DNA of 64,000 nucleotides from Thinopyrum elongatum (GCA_011799875.1 CM022299.1:349228526-349292525); one strand, 5' to 3'; counted from the stretch's first letter, positions 1 through 10,414 are shown. The notes: generated by a model from the sequence alone, not told the origin. Made by a program: numbers and translations.

Positions 1-16
1 GAATAACGTCTCCCAA

Positions 17-2049
17 GTGGAGCAAAGTGGTACTTGTGATGTAGGTGATGAAATTCCTCCCCAAGCCATAAGAAGAATGGGTGTTGGTCATATCCTACCC
101 ATTGAGGAACCCCTTGTGGCCGAAGGAGAAGGACAATGTTCCACTCAAGTGGAACCATCACCAACCCAAGACCAACATGCTTCCGAAGAACAAAGTGAAG
201 GCCCTCAACCAAATGAACAAGATCAACCTCAAGATGATGGTGAACCACCAAGTGATGCCCAAGGTCAAGGTCTTACCACCGAGCAAGTTCAGGATCAAGA
301 ACAAGCTCAAGGTGACGCTCAAGATGATCAAGTTACCGCTCCTCAACTCACTCATGAGGAGGAATTGGAGCGTCATGCCGCCAAGATTGCATCCAAGCTC
401 ACTACCAAAGATCATCTCATGACGAATGTGCTTGGAAGCTTAAGACAGGGGGTAAGCACTCGTAGACAATTAGAAAACTATTGTGAACATCACGCGTTTG
501 TTTCTTGTGTTGAACCCCAAAAGGTCTATGAGGCGCTCGAGGATCCGGATTGGCTTAATGCCATGCATGAAGAACTCAACAACTTCAAGCACAACAAGGT
601 GTGGAGATTGGTGCCAAGGCCAAAGGAGAACCATAATGTTATTGGAACCAAGTGGATATTCAAGAACAAGCAGGATGCTCATGGGATTATTATTCGCAAC
701 AAGGCTCGTTTGGTAGCACAAGGCTACTCCCAAGTCGAGGGTATCGACTACGGTGAAACCTTTGCTCCCGTTGCTCGCCTTGAATCTATTCGTTTGTTGA
801 TTGCTTATGCTTCTCATCATAACTTCAAGTTGCAACAAATGGATGTGAAGAGTGCTTTTCTTAATGGTCCTTTTAATGAGTTGGTGTATGTCAAAGAACC
901 CCCGGGGTTTGAGGATCCCAAGTTCCCCAACCATGTGTACCAACTCGATAAGGCACTCTATGGCCTTAAGCAAGCCCCACGTGCGTGGTATGAGCACCTT
1001 ACCGAGTTGTTGCAAGATCGTGGGTTTGAAATTGGGAAAATCGACCCCACTCTTTTTACTAAGAAGGTCAAAGGGGAGTTGTTTGTATGCCAACTATATG
1101 TTGATGATATTATCTTTGGTTCTCCTAACAAAGCTTTCAATGAGGAGTTTGCCGCTCTCATGACCTCGAAGTTCAAGATGTCCATGATGGGAGAGTTGAA
1201 GTTCTTTCTCAGGTTCGAAATCAAGCAAAGAAGAGAAGGAACCTTCATCAACCAAGCCAAATACACTCAAGACATGCTCAAGAGATTCAAGCTAAGTGAT
1301 ATCAAGCCGGCTTCCACTCCAATGACCATCAAATGCCAACTTGACATAGATCCCAATGGTAAAGCGGTGGATCAAAAGGTATATCATTCCATGATTGGCT
1401 CCTTGCTTTACCTTTGTGCATCTAGACCGGATATCATGTTGAGTGTGGGAATTTGTGCATGGTTTCAAGCTGCACCTAAGGAAAGCCACTATGTGGCGGT
1501 CAAGCGAATCTTTCGATATTTGGCTCATACCCCAAACTTTGGCTTATGGTACCCAAGAGGAGCAAACTTAAACCTTGTGGGCTTTTCGGACTCCGATTGG
1601 GCGGGAGACAAAGTGGATAGGAAGTCAACATTCGGAGGGAGCCAATTTCTTGGTTGCTCTTTGGTGAGTTGGTCTTCTAAGAAGCAAAGTTGTATGTCTC
1701 TCTCGTCCACCGAAGCAGAGTATGCGGCCGCCGGTAGTTGTGAGCTCAACTTCTATGGATGAGGCAAACTCTAAAGGATTACGGTGTCATTTGTGACAAA
1801 GTGCCTCTTTGGTGTGACAATGAAAGTGCCATCAAGCTTTCTCTCAACCCGGTGCAACACTTCAAGACGAAGCATATTGAGATTCGGTATCACTTTATCC
1901 GGGATCATATTAGGTGAGGGGAGATCGAGCTCAACTATGTCAACACTCATGATAACCTTGCAGATATCTTCACGAAGCCCCTGGATGAAGCAAGATTTCG
2001 CGAGTTAAGGCATGAGCTAAATATCATTGATTTGAGCAATGTGGCTTGA
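17..2049 (+). pseudogene. pol: Copia pol C-terminal part: reverse transcriptase and RNase H, broken
   Basis: The open frame enters from the window edge. Its first 150 or so residues are a Gln/Asp/Glu-rich linker typical of the integrase C-terminus. The reverse transcriptase follows: a WIFKNK block, the Copia block [31 protein letters not shown], and the catalytic YVDD at about 1099-1110. RNase H shows SDSDWAGD and SSTEAEY, then WCDNES after the break. The frame ends early at 1760-1762; homology resumes in another frame after about one lost base near 1740-1745. A nonsense TGA at 1915-1917 follows, and the original stop is probably 2047-2049. Family knowledge gives cDNA synthesis from the element RNA as its former role. 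Confidence 0.88.
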
Positions 2050-2469
2050 ACCTTTGCACACCCCACCATACTCATCTTGATGTCTTGTTTAGGTGTAGGC
2101 ATGGACATAGGGGGAGTGTTGTTCTCTCAATGAACTCTCCCTCCCCCCATTATGCATAAATTGACCAACTCTTTCACATTAGCCATTTTTGATGGTACTT
2201 GTGCTTCAAAGACGAGTTTTGGTAATGGGCCCAAGGATAATTCTTTGCGGTGCCATACCAACTGACTCAAACATAGGTGGCTCCGGCCACCGCCCTCTCT
2301 CTTTGAGAGGTTTTGGTTCGTGTTTGGTCCTTGTGGTCTTTTACCTTCTTGTGAGCCGTGGTTGTGTTTGTTTTGCTTCGTGTGTGCTCGTTTGCGTGTC
2401 CGAGTGCTTGAAGTTTGCATTGCAAAGGCCGTGTTTTTCTGTTGCTGTCGAAACTTGCACTTTCTTGGG
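2050..2469 (+). other. Pol-env spacer with first purine tract
   Basis: No coding signal is visible. An AGGGGGAG tract at 2109-2116 resembles the true PPT at 5058-5071. This position, just after pol, is where an element lacking env would have its PPT. The remainder is low-complexity GT-rich sequence leading into the palindrome array. Confidence 0.5.
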
Positions 2470-2655
2470 TGTACGGTACTACCGTGGCTAGCCACGGTAC
2501 TACCGCAGGAGGTGGGTGGCATCTGTGCTTGCGCAGCTGCAACCTCGGCACGGTACTACCGCTTCCAGCATGGCAGTAATTTTTTACTGCCGCTGGAAGA
2601 GCGGTACTACCGCCCTGAGTGCGGTACTTCCGCCCGAGCGGTACTACCGCGCCAT
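2470..2655 (+). repeat. Array of GCGGTA-C-TACCGC palindromes upstream of the env-like gene
   Basis: About six near copies of the odd palindrome GCGGTACTACCGC occur within 190 bp, with related forms such as GCGGTACTTCCGC. The central base is C on this strand. A pyrimidine-rich leader follows (2700-2770) and then an ATG at 2849. The arrangement mimics the U3 of the LTR at 5418-5885, where the same palindrome has G in the centre. Confidence 0.8.
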
Positions 2656-2848
2656 CGAGAGCGTGTGGGGGTTAAGAGCGGGCAGGGGGAGTTCCAACTC
2701 CCCCATACCCATTCATCTCTTCCCCTCACTTCGTCTCTCTTTCTCTCCTGCCCAAGAACGGCGCTGGAGGACCTCACCGGATCTCTGTCTCCGGCCATTC
2801 TCCTTGCATTCCGACCGGTGGGATCGATCCCCACCTCGCCCTCTTGCC

Positions 2849-4542
2849 ATGGAACCCGGTATCTCCCTTAGTCCCTCTCTTTTTGCCCAGTTGTTGTGCT
2901 TCTCGGTTTTGGGAGATGCATGTGTAGTTCTTGTGATTTTTGGCTAAATCTTTGCAAGAGGAGAGTGTTGGAGAGTGCTAGTGCAGTAGATATGCTATTT
3001 GGTGTGATGCAACAGTGTAGTTTTGATCAACGGTAGTACCGATCTACATTTATGGATGTTCCTAGATCCGTTCGTACGTGATGCAGTTCCGTGCGGTACT
3101 ACCGCTCCTCCTGGAGCGGTACTACCGCCCCGTGCGGTACTACCTCTCTACTGGAGCGGGACTACCGCCCAGAGCGCGGAAGTAAAATTTTACTTCCGCT
3201 CCAGGCGCGGTACTACCGTGCCAACCCGGTACAGTACTACCGCGGCTAGAGCGGATGTAAAATTTTACATCCGCATCCTGGCCCGGTACTATCGCTGAGT
3301 TAAAAATTGCCTTGTTTTGTCCACCCAATCTCATACCTACATGTTTCTTTTGGTTTTGGCCTTGGTCTTTGCAATAATCCTTCTCGTTTTTCTTGTGTGT
3401 TTGTGTTGTGGGTCATAGGTGGTGGCTCCGGTTCCAATGTCCGACGCTCGAATCCCAGCCGTGACACGAGCTCCAAGTGGCTTCGCAACCAAGATGCTCC
3501 TGAGGGGTCCAGTGCCCCACAACGCAACGTCAAGACCACAGCTACCAAGATCAAGGAGCCAAATGTTGGCATGGATGAGATGCCTCAAGCGGAGTTTCTC
3601 ATTCGAAGGAAGCTCAACCCCTACGTCAAGCCTAGGGAGCTCACAAGGGGAAATGACTTGTTCTGGACCAAGCAACAAAATCTCATCTTCATAGATGTGA
3701 TCAAGGCCAAGCAGAACACCTATGTGCCAGTTTAGTGGATTGACACGGATCATCTGAAGAAGAACCGGGGATATTTTGGTGAGACTCTGGATCTGGCGGA
3801 ATAGTTTGGCATTGAGGAGTTACTCACATTTCACATGGACTTTGACCCGGAGATTGTGGCCCAGTTCTTTGCTTTTGTCCACTTCCACACGGATGAGAAG
3901 CGGACCATGACTTGGATGACCAATGGGAAGAGGATGACTGCTGAGTGGAAGGAGTTCATGACTCTGCTGCATGTTCGTGATGAGGGGCATGATGTTCCCG
4001 TTGGTGCCCGCCCACATGCCAACGCTGAGTCTGCTAACAAGAACAAGCTTCAACCCTTTCTTGTTGAGAAGACACTCCCAAATGGCAAGAAGTCATTTGT
4101 GCTGAACCCATTTCTTGACATCATGCACCGGATCTTCCGCAACTCTCTGTTTCCTCGCATAGGCGACAAGGACAAGGTGCACTCCTATCTCGTGGACATG
4201 ATGCTCATGTGTGAGGAAGCCCGTCGTCAACAACCTGAACCACTGGATGTCTCTCATATCATGTGGAGTGAGCTGCAGTTTGCTGTGTTCCATCATAAGG
4301 TGCCCATCTATGGACCTTACTTGTTCTTCTTGATCTCAAATACTTGGGAGAAGCTCTTTCTGGGTGAAGAGTTTCTTGCTCCCAACTGGATTCGCCATGA
4401 GCCTATCAAGTTGCGCATCAAGAGCAAGTGGGCTAATACCACGACCCGGGCTGAGGCTGAGGCTGCATGGATTGATGTTGATGAGACTGAGTCAGAGGAG
4501 TACATTCCTGCGGCTGAGACAGACGAGGAGCTTGATGGGTGA
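2849..4542 (+). pseudogene. Sirevirus env-like gene, probably spliced, two nonsense codons
   Basis: The downstream reading frame runs 3419-4542 and ends DEELDG. It resembles the plant family often annotated as 'putative plant transposon protein': EWKEFMTLLHV, then NPFLDIMHRIFRNSLFPR, then LDVSHIMWSEL, and an acidic C-terminus. Nonsense TAG codons at 3733-3735 and 3802-3804 break it. Upstream, the ATG at 2849-2851 in a good context (gccATGg) gives a 10-base exon. A GT at 2859 and an AG at 3417-3418 would remove 560 bp and join the exons in the correct phase. The splice is inferred. In related elements this position holds a gene called env-like, although fusion activity is unproven. The second part shows no clear transmembrane segment. 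Confidence 0.62.
3020..3295 (+). repeat. Second palindrome array, inside the proposed intron
   Basis: About seven more GCGGTA-C-TACCGC-type units are present, plus two perfect 24-bp palindromes at 3176-3199 and 3251-3274. Each of those has arms GCGGAAGT or GCGGATGT around an AAAATTTT core. The array lies wholly within the inferred intron 2859-3418. The perfect symmetry in an otherwise decayed element suggests recent amplification, gene conversion or function. Confidence 0.8.
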
Positions 4543-5071
4543 TCATGTCAGTGGGAGCTGCCACCTGTGTCGTAGGTGTCCTCTCTGCCTTTTTGGTGTC
4601 TCGATGCCAAAGGGGGAGAGAGTGTAGGATTTGCGAGTCTTGTGTCTCTTTGCTTTCGTTTCGTTGAACCTTCGTTGCCTTGGTTTGTTGGTTTGTGTTG
4701 GTGTGCGTGTGTGAGACTAGGAGACTATCATATGGTGTGAGACATATGCCCTCAAGCTTATCTTATTGTCTAGTATGCTTAGTAGATTGTCAGCTTATGT
4801 TATCTTGTGCCCTGTTACTTCATGCTCACCTACTTTACCCTGCCTCCATGCTTAGTGTCACTTATATTGCTGCAAGTTTTGCCTTGTCTATAAAATATAG
4901 GGGGAGTGTTGATCCTAGTATGTGTGCCGTGCAGTCCAAAGCATATCTATAGAGTGCACACATCTAGGGGGAGCCTGTCTATATTTTATAGATGTTGGGT
5001 TTGCTTATGTTCATTTTATATCCTTATGTGCAAATCCCGTATTGTCATCAATCCACCAAAAAGGGGGAGAT
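4543..5071 (+). promoter_or_regulatory. 3' noncoding region with repeated polypurine tracts
   Basis: AGGGGGAG-type tracts lie near 4610, 4899, 4966 and 5061, the last (5058-5071) directly abutting the LTR and so the likely plus-strand primer. Repeated PPTs are a known Sirevirus feature. The rest is GT-rich and noncoding. Confidence 0.7.
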
Positions 5072-5417
5072 TGTAAGGGCATATTTCTCCCTAGGTGGTT
5101 TTGGTGATTGATGACAATGCATTTGCGGACTAATCATGTGCATTGAGCATTTCAGATCTTTCATGTTTAGGCACAAGACAATTCGGTGCCCCTCGGAGCC
5201 TATCGAAGATGGCTGTTTTCTACGTTTCTTTTCGGTGGATTTGAGTCATAGGAAAGCCATACTATTAAGAGGGGGTCTGCTTCGGAAAGGTTAGGGTGGA
5301 ATCAACACGTACACATCTATTCCTTTGCACCACCTTTCCTTCGCTTCTTTGGAGCACCGGTCGTTTACCCTTAGCTCTGCAAAATGAAGGCTTTCAAATG
5401 CTTGAGTGTCTGTGGCA

Positions 5418-5885
5418 TGCGGTAGTACTGCTCAAGGGAGCAGTAGTACCGCAGGGCCTTGCGGTAGTACCGCTCAATGGAGCGGTAGTACCGTAGGGTC
5501 CAGCGGTAGTACCGCTAGCTCTGGCCCTGACATTGGCGCGTGCGGAAGTAGGCGCGGAAGTACTTTTTTACTTCCACGCCCACATGGTAGTACCGCTTCC
5601 TGCCAGCGGTAGTGCCGTGTCGGATTTTTGCACAGTCCTAAACTCACCGGAAGTAGCCACGGACGTAATTTATTTAGTCCGTGCCTTTCCAGCCCAGTTG
5701 AGCCCTGCCTTGCGGTAGTACCGCAAGGGCACGCGGTAGTACCGCTCCGGCGGTTCTACCGCTTGTTGCTATACGCAACAGGGCCTCGTCTGGTCACTGC
5801 CGCCAGAGCGATAGTACCGCACGGGCTAGTGGTAGTACCGCAACTCCTTGCGGTAGTACCGCGGATGTGTGCGGTAGTTCCACAT
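5418..5885 (+). repeat. U3 array of GCGGTA-G-TACCGC palindromes
   Basis: About fourteen exact or near copies of GCGGTAGTACCGC lie in 470 bp just upstream of the LTR TATA box, several as adjacent pairs. A longer AT-core palindrome (near 5552-5580) also recurs. Position upstream of a promoter suggests an enhancer or a structured RNA element; this is inferred. Confidence 0.85.
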
Positions 5886-5930
5886 GTCGCGGACTGAGTA
5901 AGTGGGTAACGGTTGGATCTTTTCCCCCAC

Positions 5931-5938
5931 TATATAAA
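5931..5938 (+). promoter_or_regulatory. LTR TATA box
   Basis: TATATAAA lies directly after a CCCCCAC tract and before a pyrimidine-rich leader, about 45 bp downstream of the palindrome array. It is the likely core promoter of the element. Confidence 0.7.
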
Positions 5939-6674
5939 GGGGGTCTTCTTCCCCAAGAATACCACCTCTTCCCTCCCCAAGCTTCATTGTTGCTCAAAGC
6001 TCCATTTTCGCCCGATCTCTCTCCCTAGCCAATCAAACTTGTTGATTTTCTAGGGATTGGTTGAGAAGGCCCCGATCTACACTTCCACCAAGAGAAATTT
6101 GATTCCCCGCACTAATCCCTTGCGGATCTTGTTACTCTTGGGTGTTTGAGCACCCTAGACGGTTGAGGTCACCGCGGAGCCATATTCCATTGTGGTGAAG
6201 CTTTGTGGTGTCGTTGGGAGCCTCCAATTAAGTTGTGGAGATTGCCCCAACCTTGTTTGTAAAGGTTCGATCGCCGCCTCCAAGGGCACCAATAGTGGAA
6301 TCACGGCCTCTCTCATTGTGTGAGGGCGTGAGGAGAATACGGTGGCCCTAGTGGCTTCTTGGGGAGCATTGTGCCTCCACACCGCTCCAACGAAGACGTA
6401 ATTCCTCTCAAAGGGAAGGAACTTCGGTAACACATCCTCTTCTCCACCGGCTCCACTTTTGGTTATCTCTTACCTTTACTTGTGCCAGCTTATATTGTGT
6501 TGTATCCCTTGCTTGCTTATGTGCTTGTTGTTGTTGCATCATATAGGTTGCTCACCTAGTTGCATATCTAGACAACCTACTTTGCTGCAAAGTTTAATTT
6601 GGTAATGAAAACCTAAAAATTGTTAGTTGCCTATTAACGCCCACCCCCTCTAGTCAACTATATCGATCCTTTCA

Positions 6675-7282
6675 AAGCACCTTTTACTTGCCACCTAGCT
6701 CAAAGGATTTGACAGAAGCTTGCTGCAAAGTTTCTGGACAGAAACTTGGACAGGAAGTTTAGCTCAAATGGCTTGGAGAAGAAGGCTGGTTTTTGGTGCA
6801 TAAGCAACACTCAGGAAGGTAGCCATGTGGTGAAAATTTCAGCTCCATTGGGTAAAGGAAAAATGTACTTGCTTCACAAACTGTCATTACTGACCAGAAG
6901 CAAAAACAATTTCCCTAGTTGAAAATTTACAAAGTACCATGGCATGTTTATGCATGGAAAGGTGAGGCATGATCCAAAGTATTTTAGGGAATTTTTGTAG
7001 AATTTTCTGAGCAATAAAAATGATGGTTGCTTCATAGCATAGATAAAGAAAAGGGTTTTTCTTAGAGAAATTAATACAATGCCATAAAGAAAAAATATGA
7101 CATGGCAAGAGAGTGAGAGACACAAGGTTTTGAGAGGGTTTAGGATGATAGGCACCACTTGGAAGAAAACCAGAAATATTTCTTAGGGCTGAGTCCAAAT
7201 GAATTGACTGGAAAACTCAAATGCAAATGAAATATTCAATAAAACCAAAGAAAAGAAAAATGGCCAAAACCAGGGTGTCACA
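6675..7282 (-). mobile_element. Truncated Gypsy-type LTR fragment (starts TGTGACACCC on minus strand)
   Basis: Read on the minus strand, the piece begins TGTGACACCCTGG at 7282, a common Gypsy LTR start, and continues as AT-rich LTR-like sequence until cut by the Copia element at 6675. No coding sequence was recognised. Confidence 0.4.
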
Positions 7283-7350
7283 CGTATGCCCAAAGTGTTT
7301 ATAATTGATAGTAATATAGCATGAATCATGATACGTTTGAGACGTATAAG
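7283..7350 (-). mobile_element. Scrap of a TGATACGTCTCC-type LTR end
   Basis: On the minus strand this reads ATACGTCTCAAACGTATC followed by a CATGCTATATTA stretch, matching the first 60 or so bases of the Athila-type LTRs later in the window. It appears to be a residue broken by the TGTGACACCC LTR. Confidence 0.4.
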
Positions 7351-7586
7351 GTTATTAAAACCAAGCGACTTTTTCCTCCTCTGAACTATCGACATTAGTT
7401 GGGCTCAAGTTTTCTTAATTGAACATTCAGGTAAAGGAGTTGAAAGAAGAAAATTTCTATAATTGACTTTTTATACTCTGAAATTCAATGTGCACAACAT
7501 TGGCTCTCGACTATTTTGAACCTATTTCACACAAAAAGACTATTATCAATAAACTGAGAGCAAATATTATCAATAGTAATGATTAA
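7351..7586. other. Unassigned AT-rich sequence
   Basis: No gene or repeat structure was recognised. Bases 7579-7586 (ATGATTAA) are the left copy of a putative 8-bp target duplication. Confidence 0.4.
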
Positions 7587-7965
7587 CCCAAATGACAAGT
7601 GCCACACGTGTGGCACCTAAGGGTTCAGCCCACACGATTTCTTTTCTCTTCCACACATGCATGCAGATATGGACGAAAGAGATGATATCAGTAGGAATCT
7701 TTTTGGTCTTTCAAACTTTAAAATGTTTTATCTCTTAAAATCCGATTCAAATTCTATTTTCCACCATTAAATCCACCGCGATGAGATCTTCAAAACTAGA
7801 ATTGCACTATATTGATATGTTTCATCGATTTTTTGGGGGGTCAAAAGTTACCATGTCTATAGCACTAAAGTTGCCATGTTGTTTACACTAAAGTTACCAT
7901 GATATGTTTCAACTACTTTTTCTTCCAGTTTTACAGCTACCATTGTATTTCAACTACTTTTAACT

Positions 7966-8200
7966 CATTGGGGTGAGGGTCCCGGTGAGATGCGGAGGTG
8001 GCCCGTGTGTCCGGAACAGATATCCGGCGGGGAAGGGGGGTTGAGGTGCGACATGGCGGGCTCCTGGAACACAAATGTGTCAAGGAGATTCTCGGGTGCT
8101 TCTCAATGTGCAGCGGCGGGTGAGGGCCATGTGTCAGGTGGAGCGGCTGGATGGTGCGGTGTTGCACTGGCGGCGACTCTCTTTCTTTGTGTCCATGGCA
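7966..8200. other. GC-rich island inside the long-TIR element, possible captured host fragment
   Basis: This roughly 235-bp G-rich segment (repeated GGCGG, GGTGAGGG, GCGGCGACTC) stands out sharply from AT-rich arms. Short frames exist on both strands but no domain is recognised. Mutator-like elements often carry captured gene pieces; capture here is inferred from composition alone. Confidence 0.35.
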
Positions 8201-9010
8201 AATCTACTACATAGACCATGGCAAATTTTTTCTCTATCTACCCATGGCAAACTCTTTTCCTTTTTGCGTCAAGAGAAAATCTAATATTTATTTTGTCCTC
8301 CAAGTTAAGATGTGTTCTTGCGATGGCAGATAAACATGTGTCACCACGGCAAGTTTTGGACTTTTTATTTTATGAACCATGGCAAATTTCTACTTCATGG
8401 ATCATGAAAATTCTTTAGTAATTGACCATGGCAAATTTTAGTAATTGACCATGGCAACTTTTAGTAATTATCTATCACAAATTGTCTTCATGGATCTTGG
8501 CAATTTTTAGTAATTCATCATGGAAATTTTAGTTTATAGATCATGCAAATTTTAGTTTTTTGACCATGGAAATTTTAGTATTTTGACCATTTCAAAAAAA
8601 AATGTATGAACCATGGAAAATTTAGCGCATGGGATCATGGCAATTTTTAGTAATTCATCATGGCAATTTTAGTTTATTGTTCATGGCATCTTTTAGTCAT
8701 TTGAACATGACATCTTTTAGTAATTGACGACTATTTTTTTTAATTATGAACCATGTCAAAATTAGTTCATTGATCATGGAAAATTTTAGTAATTCACCTG
8801 GGAATTTTAGTTTCCTTTTTTTATATCATGGCAATTTTTTGTTTTATTTTTTGTGGCATGTAAAATAATGGAAAAGAATTATTTTTTGTTTGACCCAGAC
8901 ACTTTTTAGCTTTTATGAGATTAGGGCAAATGTAGTCTACACGTCACTGCAATTTTATGTTTTTCAACCATGGCAAAATTCATTCCTTTTTTGTACATGT
9001 CAAAATTTAC
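8185..9010. repeat. Degenerate tandem repeat of CCATGGCAATTTTAGTAATTGA-like units
   Basis: The core CATGG(C/A)AA(A)TTTTAGT recurs about twenty times at intervals of roughly 25-35 bp, with decay. Each unit contains an NcoI-like palindrome. It fills the centre of the long-TIR element. Confidence 0.7.
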
Positions 9011-9633
9011 TTTAAAACCTAGAAAAAAAGTTGTTGAAACATATCATGGTAACTTCAGTGTAAACACCATGGCAATTTTAGTACTATAGACGTGGTAACT
9101 TTTGTCCCCCCCCCCCCAAATAAAAAATATCATCGAAACATATCGATATGGGATCTACTTTCCAAGATCCTGTCGCGACAAATTTAATGGTGAAAACGGT
9201 TTTCAATCGGATTTCTCATTTAAGAGATAAAACATTTTAAAAACTAAGAAACCCACAAGATTCCTGCTGACATCATCTTTTTTGTCCCTCTTTGCATACA
9301 TGCGTGAAAGAAATAAAAAGCGAATAAAAAGGCCAATGTGGCGCAATGGGTGGCCACAAGGGCGTTCGGCCAGACCTCCCTCAGCCCACACGTGTGGCAC
9401 TTATTGTTGTCCATGATTAAATATTAATGCATCACATTTCTATCGCTACATAAAAGGTTTTACATAATTGTCCATCCTTGTAATCGTCCACTAAAAGGTG
9501 GGGAAATAGAAAAAAATGATCACTCACGTTGCATCCCCAAGTCTCACGTGAAACACCCGAGCAGGTATGACATCCCTCCCTAAGCCATCCATCTCTGATG
9601 TAGCCTCAAGCCAAAGTGCATTGGTCCTATAAA

Positions 9634-9795
9634 CAAAATGAGATCCATGGGCACTAGCACCTAGGATATATTTTTATAGAAGAAGTACATCCAGACAGGG
9701 CACCAGAAATTCGCTCCCGCTGGAATTCGAACCCTGGGCGCGGGATACACCACTGTGTTCCCTTGCCACTAGGCTACTGCCTAGTTCTCAACTGA
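9634..9795 (-). mobile_element. tRNA-derived SINE
   Basis: On the minus strand an RNA polymerase III A box TAGCCTAGTGG (9776 to 9766) is followed about 33 bp later by a B box GGTTCGAATTCC (9733 to 9722). The spacing matches tRNA-derived SINEs. The body then loses tRNA resemblance and ends near a TTTTG-rich stretch. The B box has one extra T. No complete cloverleaf is possible, so it is not a tRNA gene. It may belong to the grass Au-type family; the 3' boundary is uncertain. Confidence 0.6.
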
Positions 9796-10414
9796 TTGTA
9801 TCCACATGGCAAAGATGTGAGGATGTGGATGTCATGGACGGCAAAGAGGTAGGCGGTGGGGTGCCAAGTAAGGATTAGGGCAGGTGGATGGAGGAGGCCT
9901 AGGCGGCGCGACGAACATGCGATTCGTCAGTCTGGCATGCCAGGAGGTGGCGGGTGAGGGGAACCCTCCAAATCAGGGTTGTGGAGCAACTCTTCACCTT
10001 ATGACGCACAATGGTTGCGGGCTCTGGCAACCTGATATGCATGGATGTCGAGGGCGAGCAGGACGATTGTGTTCCCGGGTGTAGCTGCAACCGCCTTAGA
10101 TCCCAGTATGATCTCTAGGTGGACAGATCTAATTTGGATCCATTCATGCAGCGATGGTAGCGCGAGCGGGGTAGGACAAGGCATATTGATACAATGCCAC
10201 CTCGGTCTCAATCACACTAAACAATGCCCCTTCCCCGCTCCTCACCTTCACCTTACCCACACCGACACATAACATAGGAGGGCCTAGGAAGAGGCCACGT
10301 GCCTAGCAACTTGGCTTTCCAGCTCGCAAACAACATAGAGAGGCGGACAATATGCCCCGCTAACCATGAGAGCCCCGACGCACCACAAAGCTTAGTTTCC
10401 TAGAAGTTTATGGA
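9796..10414. other. Unassigned GC-rich sequence
   Basis: No gene, domain or repeat boundary was recognised. Open frames here are short and occur on both strands. Confidence 0.4.

Larger units (their letters stand above)
1..6674 (+). mobile_element. Copia LTR retrotransposon, Sirevirus (SIRE/Maximus-like), 5' part outside window
   Basis: The visible part runs in Copia order: end of pol (reverse transcriptase, RNase H), a long spacer, an env-like gene after pol, a purine-rich stretch, then a 3' LTR starting TGTAAGG and ending CCTTTCA, which are imperfect inverted ends. An extra gene after pol and repeated purine tracts are Sirevirus traits. Gag, protease, most of integrase and the 5' LTR lie before base 1, so the TSD cannot be checked; the five bases after the LTR are aagca. 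Pol carries a frameshift and a nonsense codon and env two nonsense codons, so this copy is dead. The subfamily name is a guess. Confidence 0.85.
5072..6674 (+). mobile_element. Copia/Sirevirus 3' LTR
   Basis: The LTR runs from TGTAAGG, just after the PPT, to CCTTTCA, about 1.6 kb. It contains the palindrome array (5418-5885), a TATA box (5931) and a C-rich leader. The 5' partner lies outside the window, so the insertion age cannot be estimated. Confidence 0.82.
7587..9412. mobile_element. Long-TIR DNA element without transposase (Mutator-like or foldback)
   Basis: Two long arms are inverted relative to each other: 7587 to about 7910 and about 9022 to 9412. They share AGTGCCACACGTGTGG, a 'schoolbook' order of GATATCA/TGACATCA, AAACATTTTA, CGATATGTTTC and TTACCATG blocks. 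An ATGATTAA duplication lies at 7579-7586 and 9413-9420; 8 bp fits hAT or, loosely, Mutator, while TIRs of several hundred bp favour Mutator. No transposase-like frame exists, so it is non-autonomous. The extreme ends match less well than the inner arms. Confidence 0.6.

Noticed and set aside
2320..2947. Overlapping frames of 183 and 143 codons upstream of the env-like gene
   Set aside because: They run through the palindrome array, translate to repeat-derived Tyr/Arg strings, and have no similarity to known retroelement proteins.
9722..9795. tRNA gene on the minus strand
   Set aside because: A and B boxes are present but no acceptor stem or anticodon arm can be formed; SINE is the better explanation.
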